64,000 nt of DNA. It comes from DASYPQ01 sp046155895 (GTDB lineage: Bacteria; Planctomycetota; UBA1135; GCA-002686595). Where the stretch lies: the NCBI GenBank assembly GCA_046155895.1, contig JBJXFB010000063.1, positions 13,394 to 77,393 of the forward strand. The letters run 5' to 3'. The notes under the pieces are model-generated. The model saw only the letters and a list, made by a program, of their open reading frames with translations. It was not told the origin of the DNA and made no database searches. Both the position numbers and the translations under genes were made by a program. Shown here in pieces: positions 1 to 8,585 of this stretch. Within the stretch, counting starts at the first letter, position 1. Each line of letters opens with the position of its first letter.

Positions 1-2
1 AC

Positions 3-2129
3 GGGACGCTGCGCGACGGCACGCTCGCGGCCGGACTCGAGATCCTCGACAACTGCGGACCGGCGCTCCTCCTCGACCTCGACGACGACGGGGACCAGGA
101 CGTCGCGGTGGCCTCCGGCTCGAGCATCCTGATCGGATGGAACGACGGCGAGGGCCGGTTTCCCGAGCACACCGTGCTCGAAGGACCCGATGCGCCCGAG
201 GTCACGAGCATGAGCGCGGCCGATCCGGACCAGGACGGGGACCTCGACCTGTACGCCTGCCGGTACGCGCGAGGCGGCGTCGGGAACGGAGCGCCGGCGC
301 CGTACTGGAACGCGCAGAACGGCGAGAGGAACCTCTACTGGCGCAACGAGGGCGGACGGCGATTCATCGAGGCGGCGCGCGAGGTCGGCCTCGACGTCCA
401 CGCGACCCGGTTCAGCCTCGCTCTGCTCTTCGAGGACCTCGATGACGACGGCGACGTCGATCTCTACGTCGTCAACGACTTCGGCAAGAACGCCTACTAC
501 AGCAACTCGGGCGGGAAGTTCACCGAGGTGGGGGAGGAGCGCGGCGCCGCCGTCCCCGCGGCGGGGATGGGAGTCAGCGCCGCGGACGTCGACCGGGACG
601 GGAACCTGGATCTCTTCCTCACGAACATGGACTCGCCCGCGGGATCGCGGATCGCTTCCTCGCCGCGGTTCCTGCCCGAGCAGCCCGACGTTGCGGCGGC
701 CTACCAGGGCCATGCACGCGGGAGCACGCTGCTCCTCGGCGACGGGAAGGGCGGGTTCCGTGACGTGACCGGCGACGCGGGCGTCGGGCCTTCCGGCTGG
801 GCCTGGGGCGGGACCTTCTTCGACCTGCAGAACGACGGCTGGGACGATCTCTACGTGCCGAACGGATTCGCGACGAACCGTGACGCGGACGATCTGCGCT
901 CGTTCTTCTGGCGTTGCGTCGTCGGGAGGACTCCTCGCGAGCCTCCCGCGCCGCAGCCCTACGTCGACGCCTGGGACGCGATCATGCACTTCTCGCTGTT
1001 CGAAGGCTGCTCGTGGAACGGGCGCGAGCGCAACTTCGCGTACCTGAACCTGGGCGGGCTGCGCTTCGCGGAAGCCGCAGCGGCGCTCGAAGCGGATTTC
1101 CAGGACGACGGACGCCTCGTGGCGCCGACGGACTGGGACGACGACGGACGGGTCGATCTCTGGCTGCGGAACCGCACGGGGCCGAGGCTGCGCTTCCTCC
1201 GCAACGTCGAGCCGGATCCAGGGCACTGGATCGCGCTCGATCTTCGCGGTTCGAAGAAGAACCTCGATGCCATCGGCGCGCGGGCGGTCGTCGAGGCCGG
1301 CGGCGTCGAGTCCTCGCGGACGGTGTACGCGGCCCAGGGATTCATGGCCGCTCCGTCGCGGCGCCTGCACTTTGGACTCGGAGCGCTTGCGAAACCGGTC
1401 CGGATCGAGGTGCGCTGGCCCGACGGAACGATCGAGACTTTCGCCGACCTCGCCGTCGATGCGCGCTACCGGATCGTGCAGGGCGAGAAGACGGTGCAGC
1501 GCGTCGAGCCGCGGCGGCACCCCGCCCTCGAGGGTCTCGCCCACGACCCGGTCCGCGTGCCGCCGACCGAGGTCCAGCGCATCGTGTTGTACGAAAGACT
1601 GCCTGCAGGGCCGCTCGTCCTCCCCGGCATCGACGGATCGAAGCGCGGGGTCGAAACCTACCGGGGCCAACCTCTGCTCGTGTTCCTCGGGATGCCTGGC
1701 GATGCCGCGTCCGAGCATCTGCTGCAGGCTCTCGAGAGCCGGGAGGCAGCGTTCGTGGCCCTGGGGACAGCGCGGGTCTCGGTCAAGGATGCGGATCAAC
1801 GCTTCCATCGAGCACTCGAGGTCTTCCTGGTGGAGATCCTCGGACCCTTCGACCGCGTTCCCTATCCGCTCACGATGCTCTTCGATTCGGCCGGCCAGCT
1901 GACGGCGGTCTACGCGGGCCCGGCGCCCGTGGAGAGGATCCTGGCGGACGTCACCCTCGCTCGCGATCTCGATCCCGCGACGCGCTCGACGGAGCTCCTC
2001 CTTGGCGGCCGTTGGGCGCGGCCGGGCGCGCGGAACCTCCAGGTCGTCGGACAAGTCTTCGATCTGCTCGGAGACGCGGAGATGGCGCGCTACTACCGCG
2101 GCCTCGCGGAACTCCAGGCCGGCAAGTGA
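3..2129 (+). CDS. ASPIC/UnbV and FG-GAP/VCBS repeat protein, 5' truncated by the window
   Basis: The frame is open from the first full codon, so the N-terminus lies outside the window; 708 residues are visible. The first ~400 residues hold FG-GAP/VCBS blades with Asp-rich calcium-type loops (DLDDDGDVDLYVV near residue 145). An ASPIC/UnbV domain follows (about 415-495), then a region of about 120 residues resembling a thioredoxin fold (LLVFLGMPGD) that contains no cysteine, so a redox role is unlikely. The last 40 residues look TPR-like. Such proteins are normally exported surface or periplasmic beta-propellers; ligand and function are unknown. It converges on the next gene with a 9-bp gap. 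Confident on family, not on role. Confidence 0.85.
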   Translation, partial: GTLRDGTLAAGLEILDNCGPALLLDLDDDGDQDVAVASGSSILIGWNDGEGRFPEHTVLEGPDAPEVTSMSAADPDQDGDLDLYACRYARGGVGNGAPAPYWNAQNGERNLYWRNEGGRRFIEAAREVGLDVHATRFSLALLFEDLDDDGDVDLYVVNDFGKNAYYSNSGGKFTEVGEERGAAVPAAGMGVSAADVDRDGNLDLFLTNMDSPAGSRIASSPRFLPEQPDVAAAYQGHARGSTLLLGDGKGGFRDVTGDAGVGPSGWAWGGTFFDLQNDGWDDLYVPNGFATNRDADDLRSFFWRCVVGRTPREPPAPQPYVDAWDAIMHFSLFEGCSWNGRERNFAYLNLGGLRFAEAAAALEADFQDDGRLVAPTDWDDDGRVDLWLRNRTGPRLRFLRNVEPDPGHWIALDLRGSKKNLDAIGARAVVEAGGVESSRTVYAAQGFMAAPSRRLHFGLGALAKPVRIEVRWPDGTIETFADLAVDARYRIVQGEKTVQRVEPRRHPALEGLAHDPVRVPPTEVQRIVLYERLPAGPLVLPGIDGSKRGVETYRGQPLLVFLGMPGDAASEHLLQALESREAAFVALGTARVSVKDADQRFHRALEVFLVEILGPFDRVPYPLTMLFDSAGQLTAVYAGPAPVERILADVTLARDLDPATRSTELLLGGRWARPGARNLQVVGQVFDLLGDAEMARYYRGLAELQAGK

Positions 2130-2138
2130 GCCTCGCGC

Positions 2139-2687
2139 TCAGCTGCCGGGGATCACGCGCCAGGGATCGGTCATGTCGCGCGGAGGGCTCGCGAGGCCGG
2201 TGAATCGGCCGTCCCCGTTCGGCAGACCGAGCACCGGCCCTCCGGGCTCGACCGCGAAGGCGGCGACGCCGGTCCGTCCGTGATCCCAGGGCCAGGCGAG
2301 CAGGACCGGCCGGTCCTCGGCGTCCCGGACGGACTCGAAGACGTATCCGTGCCGCCGCAATCGTCCGTCGTCGAGCACCTCGACGTCCTCGAGCCGGACC
2401 CGGTGGCCCGTGCTCGCCGCGAGCAGAGCGGAGAGGCCGCCCGCATCGAGAGCTTCCCGGTTCGCGATCGCGTCGACCGCGAGGATCCTCAACATCGCGA
2501 TCGCATCGGTCTCGTTCTCGCGCAGCGCGAAGCGGCGCAGCCGCGGCAGCGAGACGAGCACGACGACGATGGCGATCAAGGCGAGAGTCGCCGCATCGAC
2601 GAGCGAAAGACTGCGCTCCTTCACGGCGGAGGCCTTGGACCTCGCGCCGGATCCCGCTCCCTCGGACACTGCCTGGCTCGTCGCCAT
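2139..2687 (-). CDS. Membrane-anchored pilin-like hypothetical protein
   Basis: A 182-residue protein with a short polar N-terminus, one hydrophobic helix at about residues 28-47 (TLALIAIVVVLVSLPRL), then a charged region (ENETDAIAMLRIL) and a globular C-terminus ending in DPWRVIPGS. The layout recalls type II secretion pseudopilins and planctomycete pilin-like proteins, but the G/FTxxE prepilin-peptidase site is absent, so processing is doubtful. Its ATG lies only 18 bp from the divergent start of the nucleotidyltransferase gene, so the two promoters must overlap or the mRNAs have almost no leader. No specific function can be assigned. Confidence 0.65.
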   Translation of the reverse strand: MATSQAVSEGAGSGARSKASAVKERSLSLVDAATLALIAIVVVLVSLPRLRRFALRENETDAIAMLRILAVDAIANREALDAGGLSALLAASTGHRVRLEDVEVLDDGRLRRHGYVFESVRDAEDRPVLLAWPWDHGRTGVAAFAVEPGGPVLGLPNGDGRFTGLASPPRDMTDPWRVIPGS

Positions 2688-2705
2688 CTTGCTAGGCTCC
2701 AATGC

Positions 2706-3989
2706 ATGACTCGCCGGCCCTCGATGCAAGACCTTTCCGCGCCGCTGGCGAGCGCGGCGAGGCACATCGCGAGGAGGATCAGCGCGTCGGGGAAGCGGGC
2801 CTGGCTCGTGGGCGGGGCGCCGCGCGACCTCGCGCTGGGGCGCGGGCCCTCCGAGATCGACATGACCTCGGCCGCCACGCCGAAGGAGATGGAAGGGCTC
2901 TTCGACCGGACGATTCCCGTCGGCCGGGCCTTCGGGACCATCGTCGTCCGCGTGGAGGGGCTCGACGTCCAAGTGACGACCTTCCGGTCCGAATCGGGCT
3001 ACACGGACGCCCGCCATCCCGACCAGGTCGCCTACGGCGCGACCGTCGAGGGTGACTCCGCACGGCGCGACTTCACCTGCAACGCCCTCTACCTCGACCC
3101 GCTCGACGACGCCTTCGCGGATCCCCAAGGCGGTCTCGCCGACCTCGCGGCGCGGCGTCTGCGCTGCGTCGGGGAGCCCGAGGAGCGCTTCCGCGAGGAC
3201 GGTCTGCGCCTCCTGCGGCTCGCCCGTTTCGCCGCGGCGCTCGATCTGGAGCCCGATCCGGCGACCCTGGCCGCGGCGCGCCGTTCGTCGGAGGCCCTGC
3301 GCGGGGTGAGCCCCGAGCGCGTCCGCGAGGAGCTCGCTGCCGTCTTTTCGAAGCCGGGCTGCGGGCGAGCGCTCGCGATCCTGGTCGATCTCGAACTGCT
3401 GGAGCGCGCCATCCCCGACCTCGGCGTCCTGGCGTCCAAGGAGGGCGGCGCGCGTGCCTACTGGGAGGTCCGCGCGCGGACCTTCGATCATCTGCCGCCG
3501 GCGCCCGGACTTGCGCTCGGGCTGGCGGCGCTGGTCGACGCGGAGGCCGTCCAGGCCCTGCGGCCCTCTCGCGAGCTCCTGCGCGAGGTCGCGGGGATCC
3601 AGGAGGCCGCCCGCGCGGCCCGGACGATCGATCGAGCCGCCCGGTCCGATCGCATCCGCTGGATGCGGAGCTCTGCTTTCGAACCCGGGGTCGCGCTGGA
3701 GCGGGCGAGGCGCATGGCGGAAGCCTCGTCCGTGGCTGCTCTCGACGAAGCGTTGGCGGAGCGCCGGCGGCTCGGGACGGACGGCCTGCGGCCAGCCCCG
3801 CTCCTGGGCGCGGAGGATCTCGTGCGAGAGGGCCTGGCGCCCGGACCGGCTTTCGGGAGGCTGCTGCACGAAGCGGAGACGCGCCAGCTCGACGGAGTCG
3901 ACCGGACGAGGGCGGACGCGCTCGCCTGGCTGGCGCAGGCCGCTCAGGAGGGCGGAAAGACGCCGCGGAGCGCGAAGGATACGGGGTAA
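2706..3989 (+). CDS. CCA-adding-type tRNA nucleotidyltransferase / poly(A) polymerase family protein
   Basis: 427 residues; class II nucleotidyltransferase that would add or repair CCA on tRNA 3' ends, or add A tails. The N-terminal head has GGAPRD (36-41) followed by EID (50-52) where the family normally has DxD for its two metals; Glu at the first position is a conservative but unusual change. Then come RRDFTCNAL, DPQGGLADL and the FREDGLRLLRLARF helix, all typical of CCA enzymes. ATG at 2706 is the first start clear of the divergent gene; ATG 2724 is an alternative, and no Shine-Dalgarno is seen. The 3' end overlaps the convergent prenyltransferase gene by 46 bp. A second, PcnB-like paralogue starts at 62713. 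Confidence 0.85.
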   Translation: MTRRPSMQDLSAPLASAARHIARRISASGKRAWLVGGAPRDLALGRGPSEIDMTSAATPKEMEGLFDRTIPVGRAFGTIVVRVEGLDVQVTTFRSESGYTDARHPDQVAYGATVEGDSARRDFTCNALYLDPLDDAFADPQGGLADLAARRLRCVGEPEERFREDGLRLLRLARFAAALDLEPDPATLAAARRSSEALRGVSPERVREELAAVFSKPGCGRALAILVDLELLERAIPDLGVLASKEGGARAYWEVRARTFDHLPPAPGLALGLAALVDAEAVQALRPSRELLREVAGIQEAARAARTIDRAARSDRIRWMRSSAFEPGVALERARRMAEASSVAALDEALAERRRLGTDGLRPAPLLGAEDLVREGLAPGPAFGRLLHEAETRQLDGVDRTRADALAWLAQAAQEGGKTPRSAKDTG

Positions 3990-4840
3990 CCGCACAGGAT
4001 CGCCCCCGCGACGATCCAGGACGCCGTTCCGCCCGCGGACAAGGCGACCGCAGCCGTGAACACGAGCAGCCGGCGCAGGGCGAAGCCGGTCGCGCGGGTC
4101 AGGTCCTCGCTGGACCAGATCCCGGGGCGATGCGCGGCGCGGATCAGTCCGAGCGCGCCTGCCGCGGCGAGCAGCAGGGCCGCGCACGGACGCGCGAGGG
4201 ATTCGAGCGGATGCAGCAGCGCCGCGCAGGGTGCGAGGAGGAGCAGGACCGCGGCGACGCCGAGGAGCCAAGAGGGACTCGCGCGCTGCTGTTCGTTCCG
4301 GTCGGCATCCTCGAGCCGCGCCAGGCGCGAAACCGTGAAGACGTAGGCCGCGTACAAGAGCGGCGGGAGCAGGATCAGGATTCCCAGGCTTCCGCCGCTT
4401 CCGAGCAGGAGACCCGCCGCCAGGTTGGCGCCGCGGCAGAACGCGAGCAGCAAGGGACCGAGCCAGGCTCCGCGCAACGCAAGATCGTAGAGCAGCGCCG
4501 CGAGTGCCACGGCGCCGATCGCCGCTCCACAGGAGGGCGACACTCGCAGCGCGATCACCGGTCCCGCCGCGAGGAGCGCGAGGCCGAGGATCAGCGCCGC
4601 GCCGGCCGGGATCCGCCCCGAGGGGATGGGCCGGTCCGACCGAACCCGGCGGTCCTCCTCGCGGTCGCGCCAGTCGTTCAGCACCATCCCGCCGTGGTAG
4701 ACGCACAGCGAGGCCAGGATCAGGAGGAAGGGAGCGGATCCTCCGATCCATCCTCCGGCTCCGGCGACCACGCCGGCTGCGATATCGGCCGCGGCGGTGG
4801 GGGAGAGGGACAGCCGCAGGAGCCGGCCGAGGGCTTTCAT
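3944..4840 (-). CDS. UbiA-family prenyltransferase
   Basis: 298 residues, about eight hydrophobic helices. The cytoplasmic loop carries NDWRDREED, the NDxxDxxxD metal/diphosphate motif of UbiA enzymes, followed by RPIPSGRI; a second acidic loop is RLEDADRNE. It should move a polyprenyl group from its diphosphate to a small acceptor in the membrane. The wording around the first motif (CVYHGGMVLNDW) resembles the EboC-like branch more than MenA or UbiA proper, but this is from memory. It starts 1 bp after rseP ends and sits third in a dxr-rseP-ubiA-like block, so isoprenoid precursor supply and consumption are co-transcribed. The 3' end overlaps the opposing nucleotidyltransferase gene. Confidence 0.85.
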   Translation of the reverse strand: MKALGRLLRLSLSPTAAADIAAGVVAGAGGWIGGSAPFLLILASLCVYHGGMVLNDWRDREEDRRVRSDRPIPSGRIPAGAALILGLALLAAGPVIALRVSPSCGAAIGAVALAALLYDLALRGAWLGPLLLAFCRGANLAAGLLLGSGGSLGILILLPPLLYAAYVFTVSRLARLEDADRNEQQRASPSWLLGVAAVLLLLAPCAALLHPLESLARPCAALLLAAAGALGLIRAAHRPGIWSSEDLTRATGFALRRLLVFTAAVALSAGGTASWIVAGAILCGYPVSFALRGVFPPS

Positions 4841-4841
4841 C

Positions 4842-6716
4842 TCAGCCGTTCACGAACCACTTCATCACGTCGCTGTAGGTCACCCAGACCATGAGGGAGA
4901 CGATGAGCACGATCCCGACCATCTGGCTGTAGGAGAGCACGCGCTCGGAGACCGGCGACCCCTTCACCTTCTCGATCAGCAGGAAGAGCAGGTGACCGCC
5001 GTCGAAGACGGGGATCGGGAGCACGTTGAGGAACGCCAGGTTGATGCTGAGCATGCAGAGGAAGAAGAAGAGCTTCGAGAGGCCGAGCGCGGCCCAGCTG
5101 TGCGAGACGACGCCGATCGTGATGATCCCGCCGATGTTCTTGCCGCTGACCTGGCCGAACAGGATCCGCTTGAGGGTCAACCAGGACTCCTCGAGGAACT
5201 TCCACGACGCGGCGAAGCCGGCCTGGATCGCCTCCACCGGGCCGTCGGTGCGGTAGACGTACTGGGCCGATTGCAGCGCGAAGCCGTAGTCGAGCGGATG
5301 CGAGGGCGCGACCGCGGCCGTGATCGTGCTGTATTCGTGCTCCCCCGCGGCGTTCGTGCGCTCGAAGGCGATCGACAGCGTCCGTCCGTCGCGCGCCGCG
5401 CCGGCGGCGCCTCGGATGGTGGTGGGATCGACGGACTCGCGATCGTCATCGGGCCCCATGTAGGCCTGCATCGCCACGCCGTCGATCTTGAGGATGCGGT
5501 CGCCGTCCGCGAGCCCGGCCTTGGCGGCGGACGAACCAGGCTGCACGCTCACGCGGGTTCCTTCGCGGTCGGGCCCGATGGCGATCTGGTCGTGGAGCGC
5601 GAGGACTTCGGCCGGGGTGAAGGGTCCGAGCTCGCGCTCGACGATCTCGCCGGCGCGAGCGACGCGCGCCTTCACGGGACCCTGGGCGGAGGCGAGCGCT
5701 TCCAGGAAGTCGAATTCGCGCAGGATCCGGTGGCCGCCGACATCGAGAATCCGGTCCTCGCGCCGCAAGCCGGTCCGCGCGACCAGCGCCGTCTCCTTCA
5801 GGTCGAACACGTGGTTCACGAGCGGCGCCACGCCGAGGATCGGCTTGTCGGCCTGCACGGACGCCCGCGGCACGAGCTCCGCGACGAAGGTCTTGCCGTC
5901 GCGCTCGAAGGTGGCCTTCAAGGGCCCGCCCTCGCGGACCGCGGCCGCGAGCTGCTCTTCGATCGGCAAGCCAGCCAGGGCGCCCTCGACGGAGACCAGC
6001 TGGTCCCCGGAGGCGACACCTGCTGCGGCGGCCGGGGAATCCGCCGCGACGCGCACCGTCGCCTCGGGATCGATCGCGCTCGTGACACCGATCTTGAATG
6101 CGCCCAGGTCGTCGTCCCAGATCGGCTTCAGGCGCACGGTGCGCGACTCGGTCGCGCCCGGCTCGAGCACCACGAGCTCGGCCTGCTCCGGCGATCCGAG
6201 CGCGACCTCGGTCATGATGTGGCTGAAGTCGAAGACCCGGTTCCCGTTGACGGAGAGCACGCGCGCCCCCTGCGGCAGGCCGGCGTGCCAGGCGGGCGAC
6301 CCCGGCGAGCTCGGCCCGAGCAGCGTGTCCGTGCACGGGACGCCCACCGCGAAAACGATCGGGAAGACGACCAGTCCGAAGAGCACGTTCGCCAGGACGC
6401 CGCCCGAGTAGATCAGGAAGCGCTGGCCGACGCTCTTCGAAGGCAGCTCGTCGGACCTCGGCCCGGTGCGTCCCTCGGCGCCTTCCTCTCCCGCCATGCG
6501 CACGTAGCCGCCGATCGGGACCAGGGCCAATTGGTATAGCGTCGCGCCCCGCCGCCACCCGAAGATCCGCGGCCCCATGCCCAGGCTGAAGACCTCGACG
6601 CGCACGCCGCACAGCCGGGCGCAGACGAAGTGCCCCGCCTCGTGAACGAAGATCACGAGGCTGATCCCGAGGACCACCTGGGCGTAGCGGGCGAACTCGA
6701 GCCAGAATGCTTCCAT
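4842..6716 (-). CDS. rseP: RIP/site-2 zinc metalloprotease (M50), RseP-like with four PDZ-like units
   Basis: 624 residues, longer than the ~450 usual for RseP. HEAGH at 25-29 in the first membrane helix is the zinc site; NVLPIPVFDGG near residue 560 is the second conserved M50 motif, and GGYVRMAGEE is the usual loop. Between them lie four PDZ-like units recognisable by aGL..GdrIlsv.G patterns (GLPQGARVLSVNG, GVASGDQLVSVEG, GLRREDRILDVGG, GLADGDRILKIDG); the E. coli protein has two. It should cut transmembrane substrates such as anti-sigma factors or remnant signal peptides. It lies 9 bp after dxr, the classic dxr-rseP order, which supports the call. Confidence 0.93.
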   Translation of the reverse strand: MEAFWLEFARYAQVVLGISLVIFVHEAGHFVCARLCGVRVEVFSLGMGPRIFGWRRGATLYQLALVPIGGYVRMAGEEGAEGRTGPRSDELPSKSVGQRFLIYSGGVLANVLFGLVVFPIVFAVGVPCTDTLLGPSSPGSPAWHAGLPQGARVLSVNGNRVFDFSHIMTEVALGSPEQAELVVLEPGATESRTVRLKPIWDDDLGAFKIGVTSAIDPEATVRVAADSPAAAAGVASGDQLVSVEGALAGLPIEEQLAAAVREGGPLKATFERDGKTFVAELVPRASVQADKPILGVAPLVNHVFDLKETALVARTGLRREDRILDVGGHRILREFDFLEALASAQGPVKARVARAGEIVERELGPFTPAEVLALHDQIAIGPDREGTRVSVQPGSSAAKAGLADGDRILKIDGVAMQAYMGPDDDRESVDPTTIRGAAGAARDGRTLSIAFERTNAAGEHEYSTITAAVAPSHPLDYGFALQSAQYVYRTDGPVEAIQAGFAASWKFLEESWLTLKRILFGQVSGKNIGGIITIGVVSHSWAALGLSKLFFFLCMLSINLAFLNVLPIPVFDGGHLLFLLIEKVKGSPVSERVLSYSQMVGIVLIVSLMVWVTYSDVMKWFVNG

Positions 6717-6725
6717 CCCGTGATC

Positions 6726-7898
6726 CTAGGCTCGGGCCCGGGCTCGCGCTCCAAGCCCTTGGACTTCTTCGCGGGCGAACACGCGAGCGAGCCCGTCCGA
6801 TCGGAGGAGGTTCCCGACGCTCCCGGAGAGGCCCGGCCGCCGGTCGAGGACGCGACGGTTGATCCTCGCGATGTCGGGGAAGGCGATTTCGCCGCGGAGG
6901 AAGGCCTCGACGGAGACTTCGTCCGCGGCGTTCAGGACGCTGCCGGCGTCCTCTCCCTCGTCCACGCAGCGGAATCCGAGCTCGAGGGCGGGGAACCGGA
7001 CGGGGTCGGGGGCCTCGAAAGTCAGGTGCTGGAAACGGGCGAGGTCGAAGCCGGAGAAGGCCGACGGCGCCCGGTCGGGGTGGTGGAGCGCGTAATGGAT
7101 CGGCCCGCGCATGTCGGGCGGCCCCATCTGGGCGATCACCGAGCCGTCGACGAACTCGACCAGCGAGTGGACGATCGACTGGGGGTGGATGACGACCTCG
7201 ATCCGCTCGTGCTCGAGGCCGAAGAGGTGGTGGAGCTCGATCACCTCGAGCGCCTTGTTCATGAGCGTGGCCGAACCGACGGTGATCCTCGGCCCCATGC
7301 TCCAGTTGGGATGCCGGAGCGCCAGGTCGGGAGTCGCGCGTTCCAGCTCCTCCGGCGTCGACGAGCGGAACGGACCTCCGCTGGCGGTCAGGACCACCCG
7401 GCGGACCCGATCGATCCGCTCACCGCGCAGGCACTGGAGGATGGCGGAGTGCTCGGAATCGACGGGCACGATCTCGCCCCCGTGCTCCCGGGAGAGCGCG
7501 ACGAGGAGCTCGCCCGCCATGACGAGCGATTCCTTGTTCGCGAGTGCGAGGGTCTTGCCGCGCTCGAGGACCCTGATCGACGGAACGAGGCCGGCGGCTC
7601 CGACGACGCCGTGCAGCGCCACGTCGTACTCCGCTTCCAGCGCGATCTGCTCGAGGGCGCCAGGACCCGTGAAGAGCTCGGTGCCGGCCGGAAGGCGCGG
7701 CCGGATCGAAGCCGCCGCCTCCTCGTCGGTGACGGCCACGAAGGGCGGCCGGAATTCGAGGACCTGCTCGCACAGGAGGTCGACGGACTTCCTCGCGGCG
7801 AGACCGACGATCCGGTGGGAGCCCGGCTCCTCCCGCAGGAGTTCGAGGGTCTGCGTCCCGATCGAGCCGGTGCTGCCAAGCAGGAGCAGGGATCTCAT
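6726..7898 (-). CDS. dxr: 1-deoxy-D-xylulose 5-phosphate reductoisomerase
   Basis: 390 residues, full family length. Converts DXP to 2-C-methyl-D-erythritol 4-phosphate with NADPH, the first committed step of the MEP isoprenoid pathway, in the cytosol. Visible are the NADPH loop GSTGSIGTQTL (8-18), the linker LANKESLVMAG, the metal/substrate motif VDSEHSAI with Asp and Glu ligands, SASGGPFR-like TASGGPFR, HPNWSMG, and NKALEVIE. The ATG at 7898 puts the GSTGSIG loop right at the N-terminus, as expected. First gene of the dxr-rseP-ubiA-like block; divergent from the Nudix gene 51 bp away. Confidence 0.97.
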   Translation of the reverse strand: MRSLLLLGSTGSIGTQTLELLREEPGSHRIVGLAARKSVDLLCEQVLEFRPPFVAVTDEEAAASIRPRLPAGTELFTGPGALEQIALEAEYDVALHGVVGAAGLVPSIRVLERGKTLALANKESLVMAGELLVALSREHGGEIVPVDSEHSAILQCLRGERIDRVRRVVLTASGGPFRSSTPEELERATPDLALRHPNWSMGPRITVGSATLMNKALEVIELHHLFGLEHERIEVVIHPQSIVHSLVEFVDGSVIAQMGPPDMRGPIHYALHHPDRAPSAFSGFDLARFQHLTFEAPDPVRFPALELGFRCVDEGEDAGSVLNAADEVSVEAFLRGEIAFPDIARINRRVLDRRPGLSGSVGNLLRSDGLARVFAREEVQGLGARARARA

Positions 7899-7949
7899 CG
7901 AGCCTGGACGACCTCGGTGGTAGTGTAGTGGATCCTCGGGCGCGCGGGA

Positions 7950-8498
7950 ATGACGCGGCCCGACGCCCCCCGAGTGTGGCAGCGCGAAGCGAAGCATTGT
8001 CCTCTGTGCGGCGCCGGGCTGGCTAGGGCGTCGATCGAAGGGCGCGAGCGCGTGCGGTGCACCGGTTGCACGTTCGTCCTCTACGAGAATCCCTCGTGCG
8101 CGGCGGCGGGAATGGTCGTCGATCCGCGCGGACGCGTCCTCCTCGTCCGCCGCGCGATCGAGCCTTTTCGCGGACACTGGGCGCTGCCTGCTGGATACCA
8201 GGAAGTCGACGAGGATCCGGCCTTCACCGCGGCGCGCGAGGTCCTGGAGGAGTCCGGGATCGAGGTCGAGATCCTGCGCCTGATCGACCTCCTGTTCCTC
8301 CCGGGCCAGCGCGTGAAGCCCGCCAACCTGGCCGTCTATCTCTGCCGGCCGACCGGAGGGACGCTGCGCCATGGCGACGACACGCTCGAGGCCGCTTGGT
8401 TCGCGCCGAACGACCTGCCTGCGGATCTTGGATTCGACAACGGCCCGCGGATCCAGGGCTGGCTGCGCACGATCTCGCGATTCCCCCCGCGCACGTGA
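7950..8498 (+). CDS. Nudix hydrolase with N-terminal zinc ribbon
   Basis: 182 residues. The N-terminus has two CxxC pairs (CPLCG and CTGC) forming a zinc ribbon like that of NADH pyrophosphatase-type proteins. The Nudix box is intact: GYQEVDE, seven residues, then REVLEESGI, fitting GX5EX7REUXEEXGU. It should cleave a nucleoside-diphosphate-linked substrate using Mg2+; NAD(H) or an ADP-sugar would fit the zinc-ribbon class, but the substrate cannot be read from sequence. Single gene between divergent dxr and codirectional purM (87-bp gap). Confidence 0.9.
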   Translation: MTRPDAPRVWQREAKHCPLCGAGLARASIEGRERVRCTGCTFVLYENPSCAAAGMVVDPRGRVLLVRRAIEPFRGHWALPAGYQEVDEDPAFTAAREVLEESGIEVEILRLIDLLFLPGQRVKPANLAVYLCRPTGGTLRHGDDTLEAAWFAPNDLPADLGFDNGPRIQGWLRTISRFPPRT

Positions 8499-8585
8499 AG
8501 GGGGGACAAACAGGGAGTATCCTGCCTCCAACCCCAGGTGCGCGCCGCGAGCCCTGAGCGTCGCGCCCACTTCAGCAGGATGACC

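Noticed and set aside
4797..6539. Plus-strand frame opposite rseP
   Set aside because: His/Glu/Arg-rich shadow translation; rseP motifs on the minus strand are unambiguous.
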